From: Bacteroidales bacterium
Lineage (GTDB): Bacteria > Bacteroidota > Bacteroidia > Bacteroidales > UBA932
Direction: 5' to 3'
Assembly: GCA_017617035.1 (NCBI GenBank)
Contig: JAFZWV010000023.1
Location: 1 to 63,615 of the forward strand
Length of the DNA: 63,615 bases
Below the pieces are notes generated by a model. It searched no databases. It saw only the letters and a list, made by a program, of their open reading frames with translations, and had not been told where the DNA came from. Positions 24,587 through 34,439 of this stretch are shown piece after piece (the stretch's first letter is position 1; the number at the start of each line of letters is the position of its first letter). Both the position numbers and the translations under genes were made by a program.

Positions 24587-25840
24587 TTACTTGCGAATAG
24601 CCGCGATACCAGGGAGTTCTTTGCCTTCGAGGGCTTCGAGCATGGCGCCGCCGCCGGTCGAGACGTAGCTGACTTTCTTGGCGAAGCCCATGCGGGTGAC
24701 TGCTGCGACGGAGTCGCCGCCACCGACGAGGGTGTAAGCTCCGCGCTCGGTAGCCTCGGCGAGGTCGCGGGCGATCTCGAGAGTTCCGTTTGCGAACTTA
24801 GCGATCTCGAACACTCCGACAGGACCGTTCCAGAGGATGGTCTTGGAGTTCAGGATAACGTCCTTCCAAAGCTTGAGGGACTCTGCTCCGGTGTCTACAC
24901 CTTCCCAGCCTTCGGGGATCTTGTAGGCGTCTACTGAATCGACATTGGCGTCCTCCGAGAAGGCGTCTGCGATGACGGTCTGGCAGGAGAGCCATACCTT
25001 TACGCCCTTCTCTTCAGCCTTCTTGAGAATCTCAAGGGCGTTGGGCATGAGGTCATCTTCGTGGAGCGAGTTACCGATCTGGCCACCCTGGGCCTTGATG
25101 AAGGTGTAGCTCATACCGCCGCCGATGATAAGGTTGTCGACCTTGTCGAGCATATTCTCGAGAACTGCGAGCTTAGAGGAAACCTTGGAACCGCCGATGA
25201 TAGCGGTGAAGGGCCTCTGGGCGTTCTTAAGGACGTTGTCGATAGCCTTGATTTCGCCTTCCATCAGGTAACCGAACATCTTGTCGTTCGGGAAATAGTC
25301 AGCGATGAGAGCGGTCGAAGCGTGGGCACGGTGTGCTGTACCGAATGCATCGTTGATGTAGCAGTCTGCATATGAAGCAAGGGTCTTCACGAAGCCCTTC
25401 TGGGACTCCTTGACGACGGCCTTTGCAGCCTTCTTCTCTTCGTCGGTTGCATCCTCTTTAAGTCCACGGGGCTTGCCTTCCTCTTCTGCGTAGAAGCGGA
25501 GGTTTTCGAGAAGGAGAACTTCACCCGGCTTGAGGGCGTCTGCCTGGGCCTTAGCCTTCTGGCAGTCGTCTGCAAACTGTACGGGGACTCCGAGGAGCTC
25601 GCTTACGCGGCCGATGATGTGCTTCAGGGAGAACTTGGCGTCTACTCCCTTCGGACGGCCGAGGTGGGACATGATGATGAGGGAACCGCCTCCGGCGAGA
25701 ACCTTCTTAAGGGTAGGGATGGCGGCACGGATACGGGTGTCGTCGGTGATTTCGAACTTATCGTTCAGAGGAACGTTGAAGTCTACACGAACGATGGCTT
25801 TTTTGCCAGCGAAATCATAGGAATCGATAAACTGTTGCAT
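24587..25840 (-). CDS. pgk: Phosphoglycerate kinase
   Basis: A 417-residue glycolytic enzyme that transfers phosphate from 1,3-bisphosphoglycerate to ADP. N-domain VRVDFNVPL and SHLGRPKG and C-domain NGPVGVFE and GGGDSVAA are intact. The ATG at 25840 is used because a longer frame (ATG at 25891) would cover the promoter at 25871-25878. It is transcribed alone, divergently from the methyltransferase gene. Confidence 0.97.
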   Translation of the reverse strand: MQQFIDSYDFAGKKAIVRVDFNVPLNDKFEITDDTRIRAAIPTLKKVLAGGGSLIIMSHLGRPKGVDAKFSLKHIIGRVSELLGVPVQFADDCQKAKAQADALKPGEVLLLENLRFYAEEEGKPRGLKEDATDEEKKAAKAVVKESQKGFVKTLASYADCYINDAFGTAHRAHASTALIADYFPNDKMFGYLMEGEIKAIDNVLKNAQRPFTAIIGGSKVSSKLAVLENMLDKVDNLIIGGGMSYTFIKAQGGQIGNSLHEDDLMPNALEILKKAEEKGVKVWLSCQTVIADAFSEDANVDSVDAYKIPEGWEGVDTGAESLKLWKDVILNSKTILWNGPVGVFEIAKFANGTLEIARDLAEATERGAYTLVGGGDSVAAVTRMGFAKKVSYVSTGGGAMLEALEGKELPGIAAIRK

Positions 25841-25870
25841 ATGTGTAAAATTTGAAATTTCAATAGCTTT

Positions 25871-25899
25871 CAAAGGTAGCAATTTTTTCAATATCTTTG
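25871..25899. promoter_or_regulatory. Divergent promoters for pgk and the methyltransferase
   Basis: Minus-strand TACCTTTG (25871-25878) serves pgk, 30 bases before its ATG. Plus-strand TATCTTTG (25892-25899) lies 7 bases before the ATG at 25907. Confidence 0.65.
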
Positions 25900-25906
25900 C
25901 ATTGAT

Positions 25907-26800
25907 ATGACCGAGTATCCATCACAAAACTGGCGCGATTACGAGCTTATCGACTGCGGAGACGGCGAAAAGCTCGAGCGTTTTGGACAGTTCACCATGA
26001 TTCGCCCCGAGCCGAAGGCAATATGGTCCAAGACCATGGACCAGGCCGAATGGCTCAAACTAGCGCACACGCGCTTCTCCCCCGGCGCCGGCTTTGGCAA
26101 GGCCGGAAAGGAAGACAGCGGAACATGGGACCGTCTGAAGAAGATGGAAGACCAGTGGCATATCATCTACCCCGGCCTGCAAAAGGGCCTCGAATTCGAC
26201 CTCAGGCTCGGCCTGACCTCCTTCAAGCATGTCGGAGTCTTCCCCGAGCAAGCCCCCAACTGGGAGTTCATCTACTCGCATTCGAAGCCCGGGATAAAGG
26301 TACTCAACCTGTTCGCCTATACCGGAGCGGCATCTCTCGCGGCGAAGGCGGCGGGCGCGGACGTGACGCACCTGGACTCCGTCCGGCAGGTCGTCACCTG
26401 GGCCCGCGGCAACATGGAAAGCAGCGGCCTAGACGGCATCCGCTGGGTGGTGGAAGACGCCATGAAGTTCGCCAAACGCGAAGCGAAGCGCGGCAACCGC
26501 TACAGCGGCATCATTCTCGATCCGCCCGCCTATGGCCATGGTCCCGACGGGGAGCGCTGGAAGCTCGACGACTGTCTGTTCGGCCTGCTGCAGAATGTGG
26601 CCCAGATACTCGAGCCCACGGGCTGGATGGTCCTCAACCTCTACTCCAACGGCTACAGCGCCCTGCTTGGCGAGACGGTCGTAAGGGAAGCATTCAAACT
26701 CAAGGGCGACAGTTATACGCTCGAGAGCGGGGAACTCGCTCTGCGTGACCGCTTCGGCAAAGATCTCCCGCTCTCGATAGTGGTGAGGCTTACCCGTTAA
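25907..26800 (+). CDS. RlmI/RlmK-like SAM methyltransferase
   Basis: A 297-residue class I methyltransferase of the COG1092 group that includes the 23S rRNA cytosine-5 and guanine-7 methylases RlmI and RlmK. The SAM loop is [12 protein letters not shown] near residue 128 and the catalytic-type DPPAYGHG is near residue 204. It lacks the N-terminal PUA domain of RlmI, so the target is uncertain. Its stop overlaps the end of the convergent DUF2723 gene by four bases. Confidence 0.85.
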   Translation: MTEYPSQNWRDYELIDCGDGEKLERFGQFTMIRPEPKAIWSKTMDQAEWLKLAHTRFSPGAGFGKAGKEDSGTWDRLKKMEDQWHIIYPGLQKGLEFDLRLGLTSFKHVGVFPEQAPNWEFIYSHSKPGIKVLNLFAYTGAASLAAKAAGADVTHLDSVRQVVTWARGNMESSGLDGIRWVVEDAMKFAKREAKRGNRYSGIILDPPAYGHGPDGERWKLDDCLFGLLQNVAQILEPTGWMVLNLYSNGYSALLGETVVREAFKLKGDSYTLESGELALRDRFGKDLPLSIVVRLTR

Positions 26801-29800
26801 CTTTCGAAGGGAACAGCCTGTCCCAGAATAGCCTTCAGATTGGAGGCTATCTTATCTGCCAGTTCGGTATTTCCACCCTTACGGACCTCGTCTTCGAGAT
26901 AATATGCGTACTGCACGATAGTTTCGAAGTCGTTCTGGGCATACTCGTAGAAATCGAAATAGAACACTGCCGCGGCTATCATCTCCTCCGCCATCTTTTC
27001 CGCAATTGCATTGGCCTTCTCGGCCTCCCCGTACTTGTAGTACTGCGAGATGATGTCGATGAGCATGTAGTCGTTGGCCACGAAACCGATGGGAATAGTC
27101 TCCAGAGGGAAACGGCGGGTTGCCTGCATTCCGCGGTCGAGCAGATCGACAGCTTCATCTATGAAGCCGCCCTTCGCCATGGAGCGGGCCGCAGTCGCGA
27201 AGACCTGACGCACCGACATGACTCCGAGGTGGGTGTATAAGTTCTGGTAGTCGACGAACCAGCCGTCGGATTCCAGAGCCTCGAAATGGTAGGTGTCCTG
27301 CAGCTTGCGGTAAAGGCCGTCAAGGTCGACAATTCCAGCGTTGAGGCTGCTGACCTTATTGCGAATAGGGACGAACCTGTAGGAATAACCGTCGTAGAAG
27401 AGGTAGTCCTTGATGCCTATATTGAGGTCGCCTCCCTGGTTGAGCATGTTGATGGGCCTGGACCAGTCATAGCCAGCCAGAAGGTCGAGCATGAAGAGTT
27501 CGGGCTTGGTCAGGTAATCTTTCGCTTTGGGGATGTTGAGAGTAATGCTCTCGGGGATGGCGTCCGCAAATTCAGGAGGGAGGATGCCGTACTTCAGGAC
27601 GTTCTCCTTATTGACCGGGACAACTATCTTGCGCGAAGGGATATAGTCCACCTTGCGTCCGCTTGAGAGGGCGACCTTCAACTGAGGATGGCGGAAAACC
27701 GCCATCACATCCTGGATGGAGACCTCCTGGTTCATGCGGTCGACGATGGGAATATATTCGTTGGTGCCATAGAGGTACTGGGCCTGAGGAACCGAGATCG
27801 GCAGCGGAGCCGACTCGTTGCAGGCGTACTTCATCTGGTCGATGTACCAATCCGTTCCAAGCAGCGAGGTGTTGAGGATGCGGACGTCGGTCCTGATATC
27901 CTCCACTTCCTGGGCATACCAGAGCGGGAAGGTATCGTTGTCGCCATGAGTGATCAGGAAGCCGTTGGGGCCTACCGAGTTGAGGTAGTTGCCGGCAAGT
28001 TCGACGGCGGTACGCCTGTTGGAACGGTCATGGTCGTCCCAGTTCTGGGCGGCCATCAGGACCGGAACAAGCAGGCAGGCAGCCGTCACACCGGAGGCGA
28101 TGAGCGTATTACCCTTGCCCTTCGCGGCATCCGTAATCCACTCGTAAATCGCGGCCACGGCGAGGCCTATCCACACCGAGAAGAAGTAGAACGAACCTGC
28201 ATAGGCATAGTCACGTTCGCGGACCTGGTAGGGCGGCTGATTCAGATAGAGCACGATCGCGATACCTGTCATGAAGAACATGAGAAAGGTCAGCCAGCAT
28301 CCGCGCTTATCTTTACCGAACTGGAAGCACAAGCCCAGGAGGCCGAGCAGCAGAGGCAGGAAGAAGTAGTGGTTCTTGCCCTTGTTGTTCTTCAGGATAT
28401 CCGGGGCATGGCTCTGGTCGCCAAGTCGCGCGTTGTCGATGAACTTCACGCCGCTCTCCCAGTTGCCATGGAAGATGTTTCCGGGCGAAGGGGAATGAAT
28501 CTCGTTCTGGCGGCCGACGAAATTCCACATGAAATAACGCCAGTACATCCAGTTCATCTGGTAGTCGAAGAAGTAGCGCAGATTCGCGCCCATGGTCGGT
28601 TTGCGATGCTGTGCGCCGGGGATCTTGCGGCCCTTGCCGCCGGTATATGCCTCGTAGAAATCTTCGAACTTTCCGTCTGGCGAGCTGCTCCACATACGAG
28701 GGAAGAGCATCTTGCCCTCACTCCTGTACTGGGCATCTACAGGACCATCGACCTTCTTGTACTTACCGTCGATCGGAGCCCAATATTTGGTGGTCTTCAG
28801 GTCGTATGGAGCATCGAAATACTGGCCATAGACCAGAGGAGTCTTACCATACTGCTCGCGGTTGAGATAGCGCACGAGGGTGAATGCATTGTCGGGCTGG
28901 TACTCGTTGGTCGGGGTCTTCGCTGTCGAACGAATGATATCCACAGTAAATACCGAGAAACCGATAACGGTAACGGTGAACGACAGAAGAACGGTATTCC
29001 AGAACACCTTCCCCGCTTTCTGCGTACGGAAGATACCCCAGAAGCAGAGAGCAAGCAGCGCTATCATGAAGAAGGCCGAGCCTGTGTTGTATCCAAGACC
29101 AAGTCCGTTGACGAAGAACAGGTCGAAGTAAGCCGCAATCTTGGGAAGCCATGGAATAACGATGAACACGAGAACACCCAGAATCACAGCTCCGATAAGC
29201 AGGATCTTCACATACTGCCAGAAGGTATAGTCTGGCTTCTGGCGGAAATAGTACATGAACACCAGGGCTGGGATAGCAAGCAGGTTCAGAAGGTGAACGC
29301 CTATACTCAGACCCATCAGGAAGGCGATGAGCACTATCCAGCGGTTGGCGTAAGGCTTATCTGCGCAGTCGTACCACATGGTCATGGCCCAGAACACGAG
29401 AGCCGTGAAGAGGCTGGACATGGCATAGACCTCGCCTTCGACCGCTGAGAACCAGAAGGTGTCGGAGAAGCAATATGCAAGAGCGCCCACGAGGCCGCTG
29501 CCGATGACGGCGATGGCTCCACCGAGGGTGTAGGAGCCGTCTTCGGCCGGCTTGACCAGGCGCTTAGCGAGCCAAACGATAGTCAAATAGAGAAGGAAAA
29601 TCGTGAGGGCCGAGCATATGGCGCTGAAGGCGTTGACCAGAATCGCCGCATGGGACGCGTCGCCGAAGAGGGTGGCGATGCGGGCGAAAAGCTGGAATAC
29701 GGGGTTTCCCGGAGGGTGTCCGACTTCCAGTTTATATGACGATGCGATGAATTCGCCGCAGTCCCAGAATGACGCTGATGGCTCGATAGTCAGCAGATAA

Positions 29801-29871
29801 GTCACTGCCGAAACCACAAACGCCACCGCCGCTGCGATCCTATTCCAAATATTAAACTGTTTGCTGTCCAT
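26797..29871 (-). CDS. DUF2723 large membrane protein (TMEM260-like)
   Basis: A 1024-residue protein with about a dozen N-terminal membrane segments and a long soluble C-terminal half containing TPR-like helices. The motif FWDCGEFIASSYKLEVGHPP near residue 45 is the hallmark of DUF2723, a GT-C-like family whose animal member TMEM260 is a protein O-mannosyltransferase. A glycosyltransferase role here is inference. The ATG at 29871 is fixed by the promoter only 7 bases upstream; the longer frame to 29976 is rejected. Confidence 0.88.
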   Translation of the reverse strand: MDSKQFNIWNRIAAAVAFVVSAVTYLLTIEPSASFWDCGEFIASSYKLEVGHPPGNPVFQLFARIATLFGDASHAAILVNAFSAICSALTIFLLYLTIVWLAKRLVKPAEDGSYTLGGAIAVIGSGLVGALAYCFSDTFWFSAVEGEVYAMSSLFTALVFWAMTMWYDCADKPYANRWIVLIAFLMGLSIGVHLLNLLAIPALVFMYYFRQKPDYTFWQYVKILLIGAVILGVLVFIVIPWLPKIAAYFDLFFVNGLGLGYNTGSAFFMIALLALCFWGIFRTQKAGKVFWNTVLLSFTVTVIGFSVFTVDIIRSTAKTPTNEYQPDNAFTLVRYLNREQYGKTPLVYGQYFDAPYDLKTTKYWAPIDGKYKKVDGPVDAQYRSEGKMLFPRMWSSSPDGKFEDFYEAYTGGKGRKIPGAQHRKPTMGANLRYFFDYQMNWMYWRYFMWNFVGRQNEIHSPSPGNIFHGNWESGVKFIDNARLGDQSHAPDILKNNKGKNHYFFLPLLLGLLGLCFQFGKDKRGCWLTFLMFFMTGIAIVLYLNQPPYQVRERDYAYAGSFYFFSVWIGLAVAAIYEWITDAAKGKGNTLIASGVTAACLLVPVLMAAQNWDDHDRSNRRTAVELAGNYLNSVGPNGFLITHGDNDTFPLWYAQEVEDIRTDVRILNTSLLGTDWYIDQMKYACNESAPLPISVPQAQYLYGTNEYIPIVDRMNQEVSIQDVMAVFRHPQLKVALSSGRKVDYIPSRKIVVPVNKENVLKYGILPPEFADAIPESITLNIPKAKDYLTKPELFMLDLLAGYDWSRPINMLNQGGDLNIGIKDYLFYDGYSYRFVPIRNKVSSLNAGIVDLDGLYRKLQDTYHFEALESDGWFVDYQNLYTHLGVMSVRQVFATAARSMAKGGFIDEAVDLLDRGMQATRRFPLETIPIGFVANDYMLIDIISQYYKYGEAEKANAIAEKMAEEMIAAAVFYFDFYEYAQNDFETIVQYAYYLEDEVRKGGNTELADKIASNLKAILGQAVPFES

Positions 29872-29878
29872 AGGACCG

Positions 29879-29886
29879 CAAATATA
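29879..29886 (-). promoter_or_regulatory. -7 element of the DUF2723 gene
   Basis: TATATTTG on the minus strand ends 7 bases before the ATG. Confidence 0.7.
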
Positions 29887-29899
29887 ACGATTTTGATTG

Positions 29900-29950
29900 T
29901 ATCTTTGTAATTCCTGCTCCGACAGAGTGCTTTGACGCCCTTTATCTTTG
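29900..29950 (+). promoter_or_regulatory. Two possible -7 boxes before the SUI1 gene
   Basis: TATCTTTG occurs at 29900-29907 and again at 29943-29950 on the plus strand. Either would give a 130-180 base leader containing the inverted repeat at 29970-30069. Confidence 0.45.
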
Positions 29951-29969
29951 TCCCCCAATGCCGGGTAAT

Positions 29970-30069
29970 GCGCCAAATGGTTGCTTTTCCGACCATTTGC
30001 CCGGACTAGGGTCGACGTCAGACGCGTTGCGTCTCCAGGCGATAGGGAGGAAAAGTAACCATTTGGTGC
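29970..30069. repeat. 100-bp inverted-repeat element before the SUI1 gene
   Basis: GCGCCAAATGGTTGCTTTTCC (written as two parts of one 21-base arm: GCGCCAAATGG and TTGCTTTTCC) pairs with the right arm at 30049-30069 with 19 of 21 matches. Inside, AGACGC and GCGTCT form a second stem. It may be a miniature transposable-like repeat or a structured mRNA leader. Confidence 0.65.
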
Positions 30070-30086
30070 ATAAATGTATACTATTT

Positions 30087-30431
30087 ATGTCAGACAACGA
30101 TTGGAAGAAACGTTTGGGGGTGGTCTATTCGACGAACCCGGATTTTCAGTATACTGAGGCCGCGGAGGCGGAGGCGGAGACGCTGGAGCCTTCGAAGCAG
30201 AGGTTGATCGTCAGGATCGACCGCAGCGGCCGAGGGGGCAAGCAGGTCACCCTGGTCCAGGGTTTCGTGGGCAGGGAGGATGACCTGGCCGAGCTCGGCC
30301 GCGCGCTGAAGAAAAAGTGCGGGGTGGGCGGAACGGCCAAGGACGGCGAGATCGTGATTCAGGGCGACTGGCGCGACCGCCTGGTCTCTCTGCTTCTCGA
30401 CATGGGCTATAACGCCAAACGTGGGAACTAA
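30087..30431 (+). CDS. SUI1/YciH-type translation initiation factor
   Basis: A 114-residue protein with an eIF1/SUI1 domain in its C-terminal two thirds (GGKQVTLVQGF, then GVGGTAKDGEIVIQGD). Bacterial YciH monitors start-codon fidelity, mainly with poorly structured or leaderless mRNAs. This fits a genome where many genes look leaderless, but the link is inference. The ATG at 30087 begins MSDNDW; upstream in-frame residues fall in the inverted repeat. Six bases separate it from DUF4271. Confidence 0.9.
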   Translation: MSDNDWKKRLGVVYSTNPDFQYTEAAEAEAETLEPSKQRLIVRIDRSGRGGKQVTLVQGFVGREDDLAELGRALKKKCGVGGTAKDGEIVIQGDWRDRLVSLLLDMGYNAKRGN

Positions 30432-30437
30432 ACGCAG

Positions 30438-31118
30438 ATGATCCAGGACTTCCCCAACGGCAGATTGTGGATGTCGGACGAGCCGCTTCAGGCCATCGCC
30501 CGCGAGGCGTCATGGTCCCAGGACCCAGTCCATTCCGTAATCGCGCTGGCGGCCATCGTCCTGCTGATCGTGTTCATGCGCGATTACTTCATCCTCTGGA
30601 CCCCGATCATGCGCTGCCTCGGCCGCGCCAAGGCGAACGTGGAGATTGAGCATAGCATCCAGCTGGCCCGAACCCGCAACCGCGCCGCCCTGCTGATGCT
30701 GCTGCCGATGTGGCTGATTGCCGAGCGGTTCAGCCTGCTCAGCGAGCGGATGTGGCTCTCGCTCGCGATCATGATCGGCTATCTGGTAGTGAAGCGGCTG
30801 CTCGCCGAAATCGTCCTGCCCTCCCGAATTCCGGCCGAACTGCGGTTGGCCGTGCGCAGGGCGCTGTATACCTACGGCATCGTGCTGGCGTTCGTGATGA
30901 TGGCGACCGTGGGCCTATGGCTGCTCATCCATTGGGACACCGATGCCATGGTCTGGGTCTTCGCGGCCGAGGCGGGCGCGACCCTTCTGCTGTCGATGGT
31001 GAGGGAGAGCGAAATTTTAAGCACAACATGTCGTCCATTGGCTAGATTTTTGTATCTTTGCGCCCTCGAACTTATTCCTGCAGCCGGGTTAGTGGCGGTT
31101 GGATTAGTAGTAGCCTAG
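30438..31118 (+). CDS. DUF4271 membrane protein
   Basis: A 226-residue protein with five or six membrane spans. Bacteroidota genomes commonly carry a DUF4271 gene directly before hemD, as here, and identification rests on that order plus the hydropathy and RDYF segment. Function unknown. The gene's 3' end contains a TATCTTTG box at 31053-31060 that may serve hemD. Confidence 0.8.
   Translation: MIQDFPNGRLWMSDEPLQAIAREASWSQDPVHSVIALAAIVLLIVFMRDYFILWTPIMRCLGRAKANVEIEHSIQLARTRNRAALLMLLPMWLIAERFSLLSERMWLSLAIMIGYLVVKRLLAEIVLPSRIPAELRLAVRRALYTYGIVLAFVMMATVGLWLLIHWDTDAMVWVFAAEAGATLLLSMVRESEILSTTCRPLARFLYLCALELIPAAGLVAVGLVVA
31053..31060 (+). promoter_or_regulatory. Internal -7 element upstream of hemD
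   Basis: TATCTTTG lies inside the DUF4271 gene, about 60 bases before the hemD ATG. Confidence 0.5.
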
Positions 31119-31119
31119 G

Positions 31120-31860
31120 ATGATGAAAAGAATACTTATATCTCAGAATACCCCCTCAAACCTTACTCCGTATACCTCTATAGAGGAAAAGTACGGCGTC
31201 AAGTTTGACTTCTTCCCGTTTTTCAAAATTGAGCCCCTGACTTCCATGGAATTCAGGACTCAGAGAGTCAATATCGCGGACTACACCGCAGTGGTGTTCT
31301 CTTCGCGCTTTGCGATTGACGCTTATTTCAAGCTTTCGGAAGAACTCAGGTTCAAGGTTCCTGAGACTATGAAGTATTTCTGCAGCACCGAGTTGGTGGC
31401 TATGTATCTGCAGAAACACATCGTGTATCGCAAGAGGAAGATCTTCTACGGAGACGGCTCTGTAGAGTCTATTTTGGCTCTTATCACCGGTAAGCATGCC
31501 GGCGAAAAATTCCTTATGACAGCGGCCGACTCGGCTAACGCTCAACACGCTCTTACATTGTTCCAGGACGCCGGAATCGATGTGAGCGCGGCGAACTTCG
31601 TAAAGTCCGTTCCGCAGGATCTTCGCGGCATCGACCTCCACTCATACGACATGGTGGTTCTCTACAACAAGGCCGACGTAGCTTCCATCTTCGCCAGCTA
31701 TCCCGACTTCAAGCAGGATAATCTCAAGATCGCATCCTACGGCAAGGGTGTGGTGAATGCCATCACCGAAGCCGGTCTCTCCATCGAGCTTCAGGCTCCT
31801 ACTCCGGAAGCTCCGTCTGTGGCGAAAGCCCTCGATCTGTACCTCGCCTCACACAAATAG
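31120..31860 (+). CDS. hemD: Uroporphyrinogen-III synthase-like protein
   Basis: A 246-residue HemD-fold protein: two alternating Rossmann-like lobes with VVFSSRFAID near residue 63 and MVVLYNKADV near residue 180. The canonical enzyme closes hydroxymethylbilane to uroporphyrinogen III, but no other haem gene is nearby. In Bacteroidota this gene is part of a conserved DUF4271-hemD-rnpA-yidD order even in strains lacking haem synthesis, so the true role is open. Start could be either of two adjacent ATGs (31120 or 31123). Confidence 0.82.
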   Translation: MMKRILISQNTPSNLTPYTSIEEKYGVKFDFFPFFKIEPLTSMEFRTQRVNIADYTAVVFSSRFAIDAYFKLSEELRFKVPETMKYFCSTELVAMYLQKHIVYRKRKIFYGDGSVESILALITGKHAGEKFLMTAADSANAQHALTLFQDAGIDVSAANFVKSVPQDLRGIDLHSYDMVVLYNKADVASIFASYPDFKQDNLKIASYGKGVVNAITEAGLSIELQAPTPEAPSVAKALDLYLASHK

Positions 31861-31864
31861 TGAG

Positions 31865-32224
31865 ATGGAAGGCGTCTCTCACACCTTCTCCAAAGCCGAA
31901 AGGCTGACTGGCAAAATTGCCCTCGCCCGTCTTCTTGAAGATGGACGCTGGGGTTCGACTGCTCATCTGAAGTATTGCTGGCTCGCGGGGGATGCCGATG
32001 TCAATCGCCTTCTGGTTAGCGTGCCCAAAAAGCTATTTAAGAGGGCCATCAAGCGTAATTTACTGAAGCGCAGGCTGCGCGAGAGCTACCGTTTACAGAA
32101 GGAGAAGTTGACCGGTCGCGGGATTGATTTCATGATCAGCTACAACTCTCCTGAGGTGATGGATTTTTCAGTTCTTTTTGAGGAAGTAGGGGAAATTCTG
32201 ACTAAAATCTCCTCGAAGCTATGA
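31865..32224 (+). CDS. rnpA: Ribonuclease P protein component
   Basis: A 119-residue RnpA, the protein cofactor that helps the RNase P RNA bind pre-tRNA leaders. The basic RNR-type helix [15 protein letters not shown] is near residues 60-75. The ATG at 31865 starts directly at the conserved [10 protein letters not shown]; an upstream ATG inside hemD is rejected. It overlaps yidD by four bases, a near-universal pairing. The catalytic RNA gene is not in this window. Confidence 0.95.
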   Translation: MEGVSHTFSKAERLTGKIALARLLEDGRWGSTAHLKYCWLAGDADVNRLLVSVPKKLFKRAIKRNLLKRRLRESYRLQKEKLTGRGIDFMISYNSPEVMDFSVLFEEVGEILTKISSKL

Positions 32225-32463
32225 GTTTCTGGGGTGTAGTGAAAAAGGTGCTGGCCGCACCTTTCATTCTTTTGATAAAGTTCTATCAGGTTTGCATATC
32301 TCCGCTGAAAGGCGGACCGACTTGCAGGTTTACCCCGACATGCTCGCAGTATGCGCTGGAGGCGTTCCGCAAGTACGGACCGTTTAAAGGTTTTTGGCTG
32401 TCGCTGAAACGTATACTAAGGTGCCACCCCTGGGGCGGAAGCGGATATGACCCTGTGCCATAA
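32221..32463 (+). CDS. yidD: Membrane protein insertion efficiency factor YidD
   Basis: An 80-residue YidD that aids YidC-dependent insertion of inner-membrane proteins. The conserved core [15 protein letters not shown] and the ending [12 protein letters not shown] are intact, and an N-terminal amphipathic helix is present. Confidence 0.96.
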   Translation: MSFWGVVKKVLAAPFILLIKFYQVCISPLKGGPTCRFTPTCSQYALEAFRKYGPFKGFWLSLKRILRCHPWGGSGYDPVP

Positions 32464-32469
32464 ATTTGC

Positions 32470-32477
32470 TATATTTG
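32470..32477 (+). promoter_or_regulatory. -7 element of lepA
   Basis: TATATTTG lies 7 bases before the lepA ATG, giving lepA its own leaderless-type promoter at the end of the yidD operon. Confidence 0.65.
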
Positions 32478-32484
32478 TGACCGT

Positions 32485-34275
32485 ATGAGCAACATCCGCA
32501 ATTTCTGTATCATCGCCCACATCGACCATGGTAAGTCTACCCTGGCCGACCGTCTTCTTGAGCTCACGCAGACCTTGTCCGCGCGGGACATGGAGAACCA
32601 GGTGCTCGATGATATGGATCTGGAGCGCGAAAAAGGTATCACGATCAAAAGCCACGCGATCCAGATGGAGTACCTGTACAAGGGTGAGAAGTTCAAGCTC
32701 AACCTTATTGACACTCCCGGCCATGTCGACTTCTCATACGAGGTCTCGCGCTCGATAGCTTCCTGCGAGGGCGCGCTTCTGGTGGTGGATGCCACTCAGG
32801 GCGTGCAGGCGCAGACCATCTCGAACCTGTACATGGCAATTGACCATGGGCTCGAAATCATCCCGGTCATCAACAAGATCGACATGGATTCGGCGCAGGT
32901 GGAGGTGGTGACCGACGAGGTTTGCGACCTGCTGGGCTGTTCGCCCGAGGACGTGTTCCTTATCTCCGCCCGCACCGGCGAGGGGGTCGCGCCTATCCTG
33001 GACGCGATCGTGGAGAGGATACCCGCCCCCGTGGCCGATCCGTCAGCCCCGCTCCAAGCCCTGATCTTCGACTCCGTTTTCAACCCCTTCAGGGGCGTTA
33101 TCGCGTATTTCAAGGTCGCTAACGGTTCGGTCGCGAAGGGCGACAAGGTGAAGTTCTTCGCCACCGGCATGGAGTACGACGTGGAGGAAGTGGGACACCT
33201 AAAGATGAAGCTCATCCCGGCCGAGCGTATCGGGGCCGGCGACGTGGGCTACATCATCACCGGTATCAAGAGCGCCGTCGAAGTGAAGGTGGGCGATACT
33301 ATTACTCACGTTTTGGAGCCGTGCCTTGAAGCGATCGCCGGATTCAAGGAGGTTAAGCCCATGGTCTTCGCGGGCATGTACCCGGTCCAGGCCGACAAGT
33401 TCGAGGAGCTGCGCGCCGTGCTCGAGAAGTTCAAGCTCAACGACGCGTCGTTCTTCTATGAGCCCGAGAGCTCGCTCGCGCTGGGCTCAGGTTTCCGCTG
33501 CGGCTTCCTGGGACTGCTCCATCTGGAGATCGTTCAGGAGCGCTTGTTCCGCGAGTTCGACATGGACGTGATCACAACAGTGCCGAACGTCTCATACAAC
33601 GTCTACACGACCCAGGGCGAGGTGATTACCGTCCATAACCCTTCGGGCATGCCGGCGCCGACCCTCATCGACCATATCGAGGAGCCCTATATCCGCGCGC
33701 AAATCATCTCGAAGACCGAGTTCTTTGGGCCGATTATGAAGCTGTGTCTGGATAGGCGCGGGACGCTTATCAGCCAGCATTATATTACCGCAGACCGTAT
33801 TGAGCTTAACTACGACATGCCGCTTTCAGAGATTGTTTTCGACTTTTACGACAAGCTGAAGACCATCTCGAAGGGATATGCGTCGTTCGACTACCATATT
33901 ATAGGGTTCCGCCCGGCCAGACTGGTCAGGTTGGATATTCTTTTGAACGGCGAACCGGCCGATGCCCTTTCGACTTTGATACACGAAGACAACGCCTACA
34001 CCTTCGGGCGCAGGATGTGCGAGAAGTTGAAGGAACTTATCCCCCGCCAGCAGTTCGACATCCCGATTCAGGCTGCTATCGGCGCAAAAATTATCGCCCG
34101 CGAGACGGTAAAGCAGGTGCGCAAGGACGTTACCGCGAAGTGTTACGGCGGAGATGTGACACGTAAGAGGAAGCTTCTCGAGAAGCAGAAGGAAGGTAAG
34201 AAGCGTATGCGCCAGATCGGTACCGTCCAGGTTCCGCAGTCGGCGTTTATGGCTGTTCTCAAACTTGATTCTTAG
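32485..34275 (+). CDS. lepA: Elongation factor 4 (LepA)
   Basis: A 596-residue translational GTPase that acts on stalled or mispositioned ribosomes. G1 AHIDHGKS, G2 EREKGITI, G3 DTPGH and G4 NKID are all present, followed by EF-G-like domains and the LepA-specific basic C-terminal domain ([15 protein letters not shown]). Full length. tatA starts two bases after its stop. Confidence 0.97.
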   Translation: MSNIRNFCIIAHIDHGKSTLADRLLELTQTLSARDMENQVLDDMDLEREKGITIKSHAIQMEYLYKGEKFKLNLIDTPGHVDFSYEVSRSIASCEGALLVVDATQGVQAQTISNLYMAIDHGLEIIPVINKIDMDSAQVEVVTDEVCDLLGCSPEDVFLISARTGEGVAPILDAIVERIPAPVADPSAPLQALIFDSVFNPFRGVIAYFKVANGSVAKGDKVKFFATGMEYDVEEVGHLKMKLIPAERIGAGDVGYIITGIKSAVEVKVGDTITHVLEPCLEAIAGFKEVKPMVFAGMYPVQADKFEELRAVLEKFKLNDASFFYEPESSLALGSGFRCGFLGLLHLEIVQERLFREFDMDVITTVPNVSYNVYTTQGEVITVHNPSGMPAPTLIDHIEEPYIRAQIISKTEFFGPIMKLCLDRRGTLISQHYITADRIELNYDMPLSEIVFDFYDKLKTISKGYASFDYHIIGFRPARLVRLDILLNGEPADALSTLIHEDNAYTFGRRMCEKLKELIPRQQFDIPIQAAIGAKIIARETVKQVRKDVTAKCYGGDVTRKRKLLEKQKEGKKRMRQIGTVQVPQSAFMAVLKLDS

Positions 34276-34277
34276 TT

Positions 34278-34439
34278 ATGTTGGGTAATATCGGTACTGG
34301 CGAAATCATCATTATCGCTCTGGTAGTTCTGCTGCTTTTCGGCGGCAAGAAAATACCCGAGCTGATGAAGAGCATAGGTAAAGGAGTCCGACAGTTCCGC
34401 GACGGAGTCAAGGATATAAAAGACGATCTGGATGTCTAG
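34278..34439 (+). CDS. tatA: Sec-independent translocase TatA
   Basis: A 53-residue TatA/TatE-type pore component: one N-terminal membrane helix (IIIIALVVLLLFGGKKIPEL, with the conserved FG at its end) followed by an amphipathic helix and an acidic tail. The ATG is two bases after the lepA stop and the gene overlaps tatC by eight bases. The gene is short even for TatA. Confidence 0.92.
   Translation: MLGNIGTGEIIIIALVVLLLFGGKKIPELMKSIGKGVRQFRDGVKDIKDDLDV

Noticed and set aside
27688-29448. 586-codon frame antisense to the DUF2723 gene
   Set aside because: Length comes from the G+C-rich third positions of the real gene; composition is unlike a real protein.
30008-30086. N-terminal extension of the SUI1 gene into the inverted repeat
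   Set aside because: Residues before MSDNDW have no family match and the DNA is a palindromic repeat.
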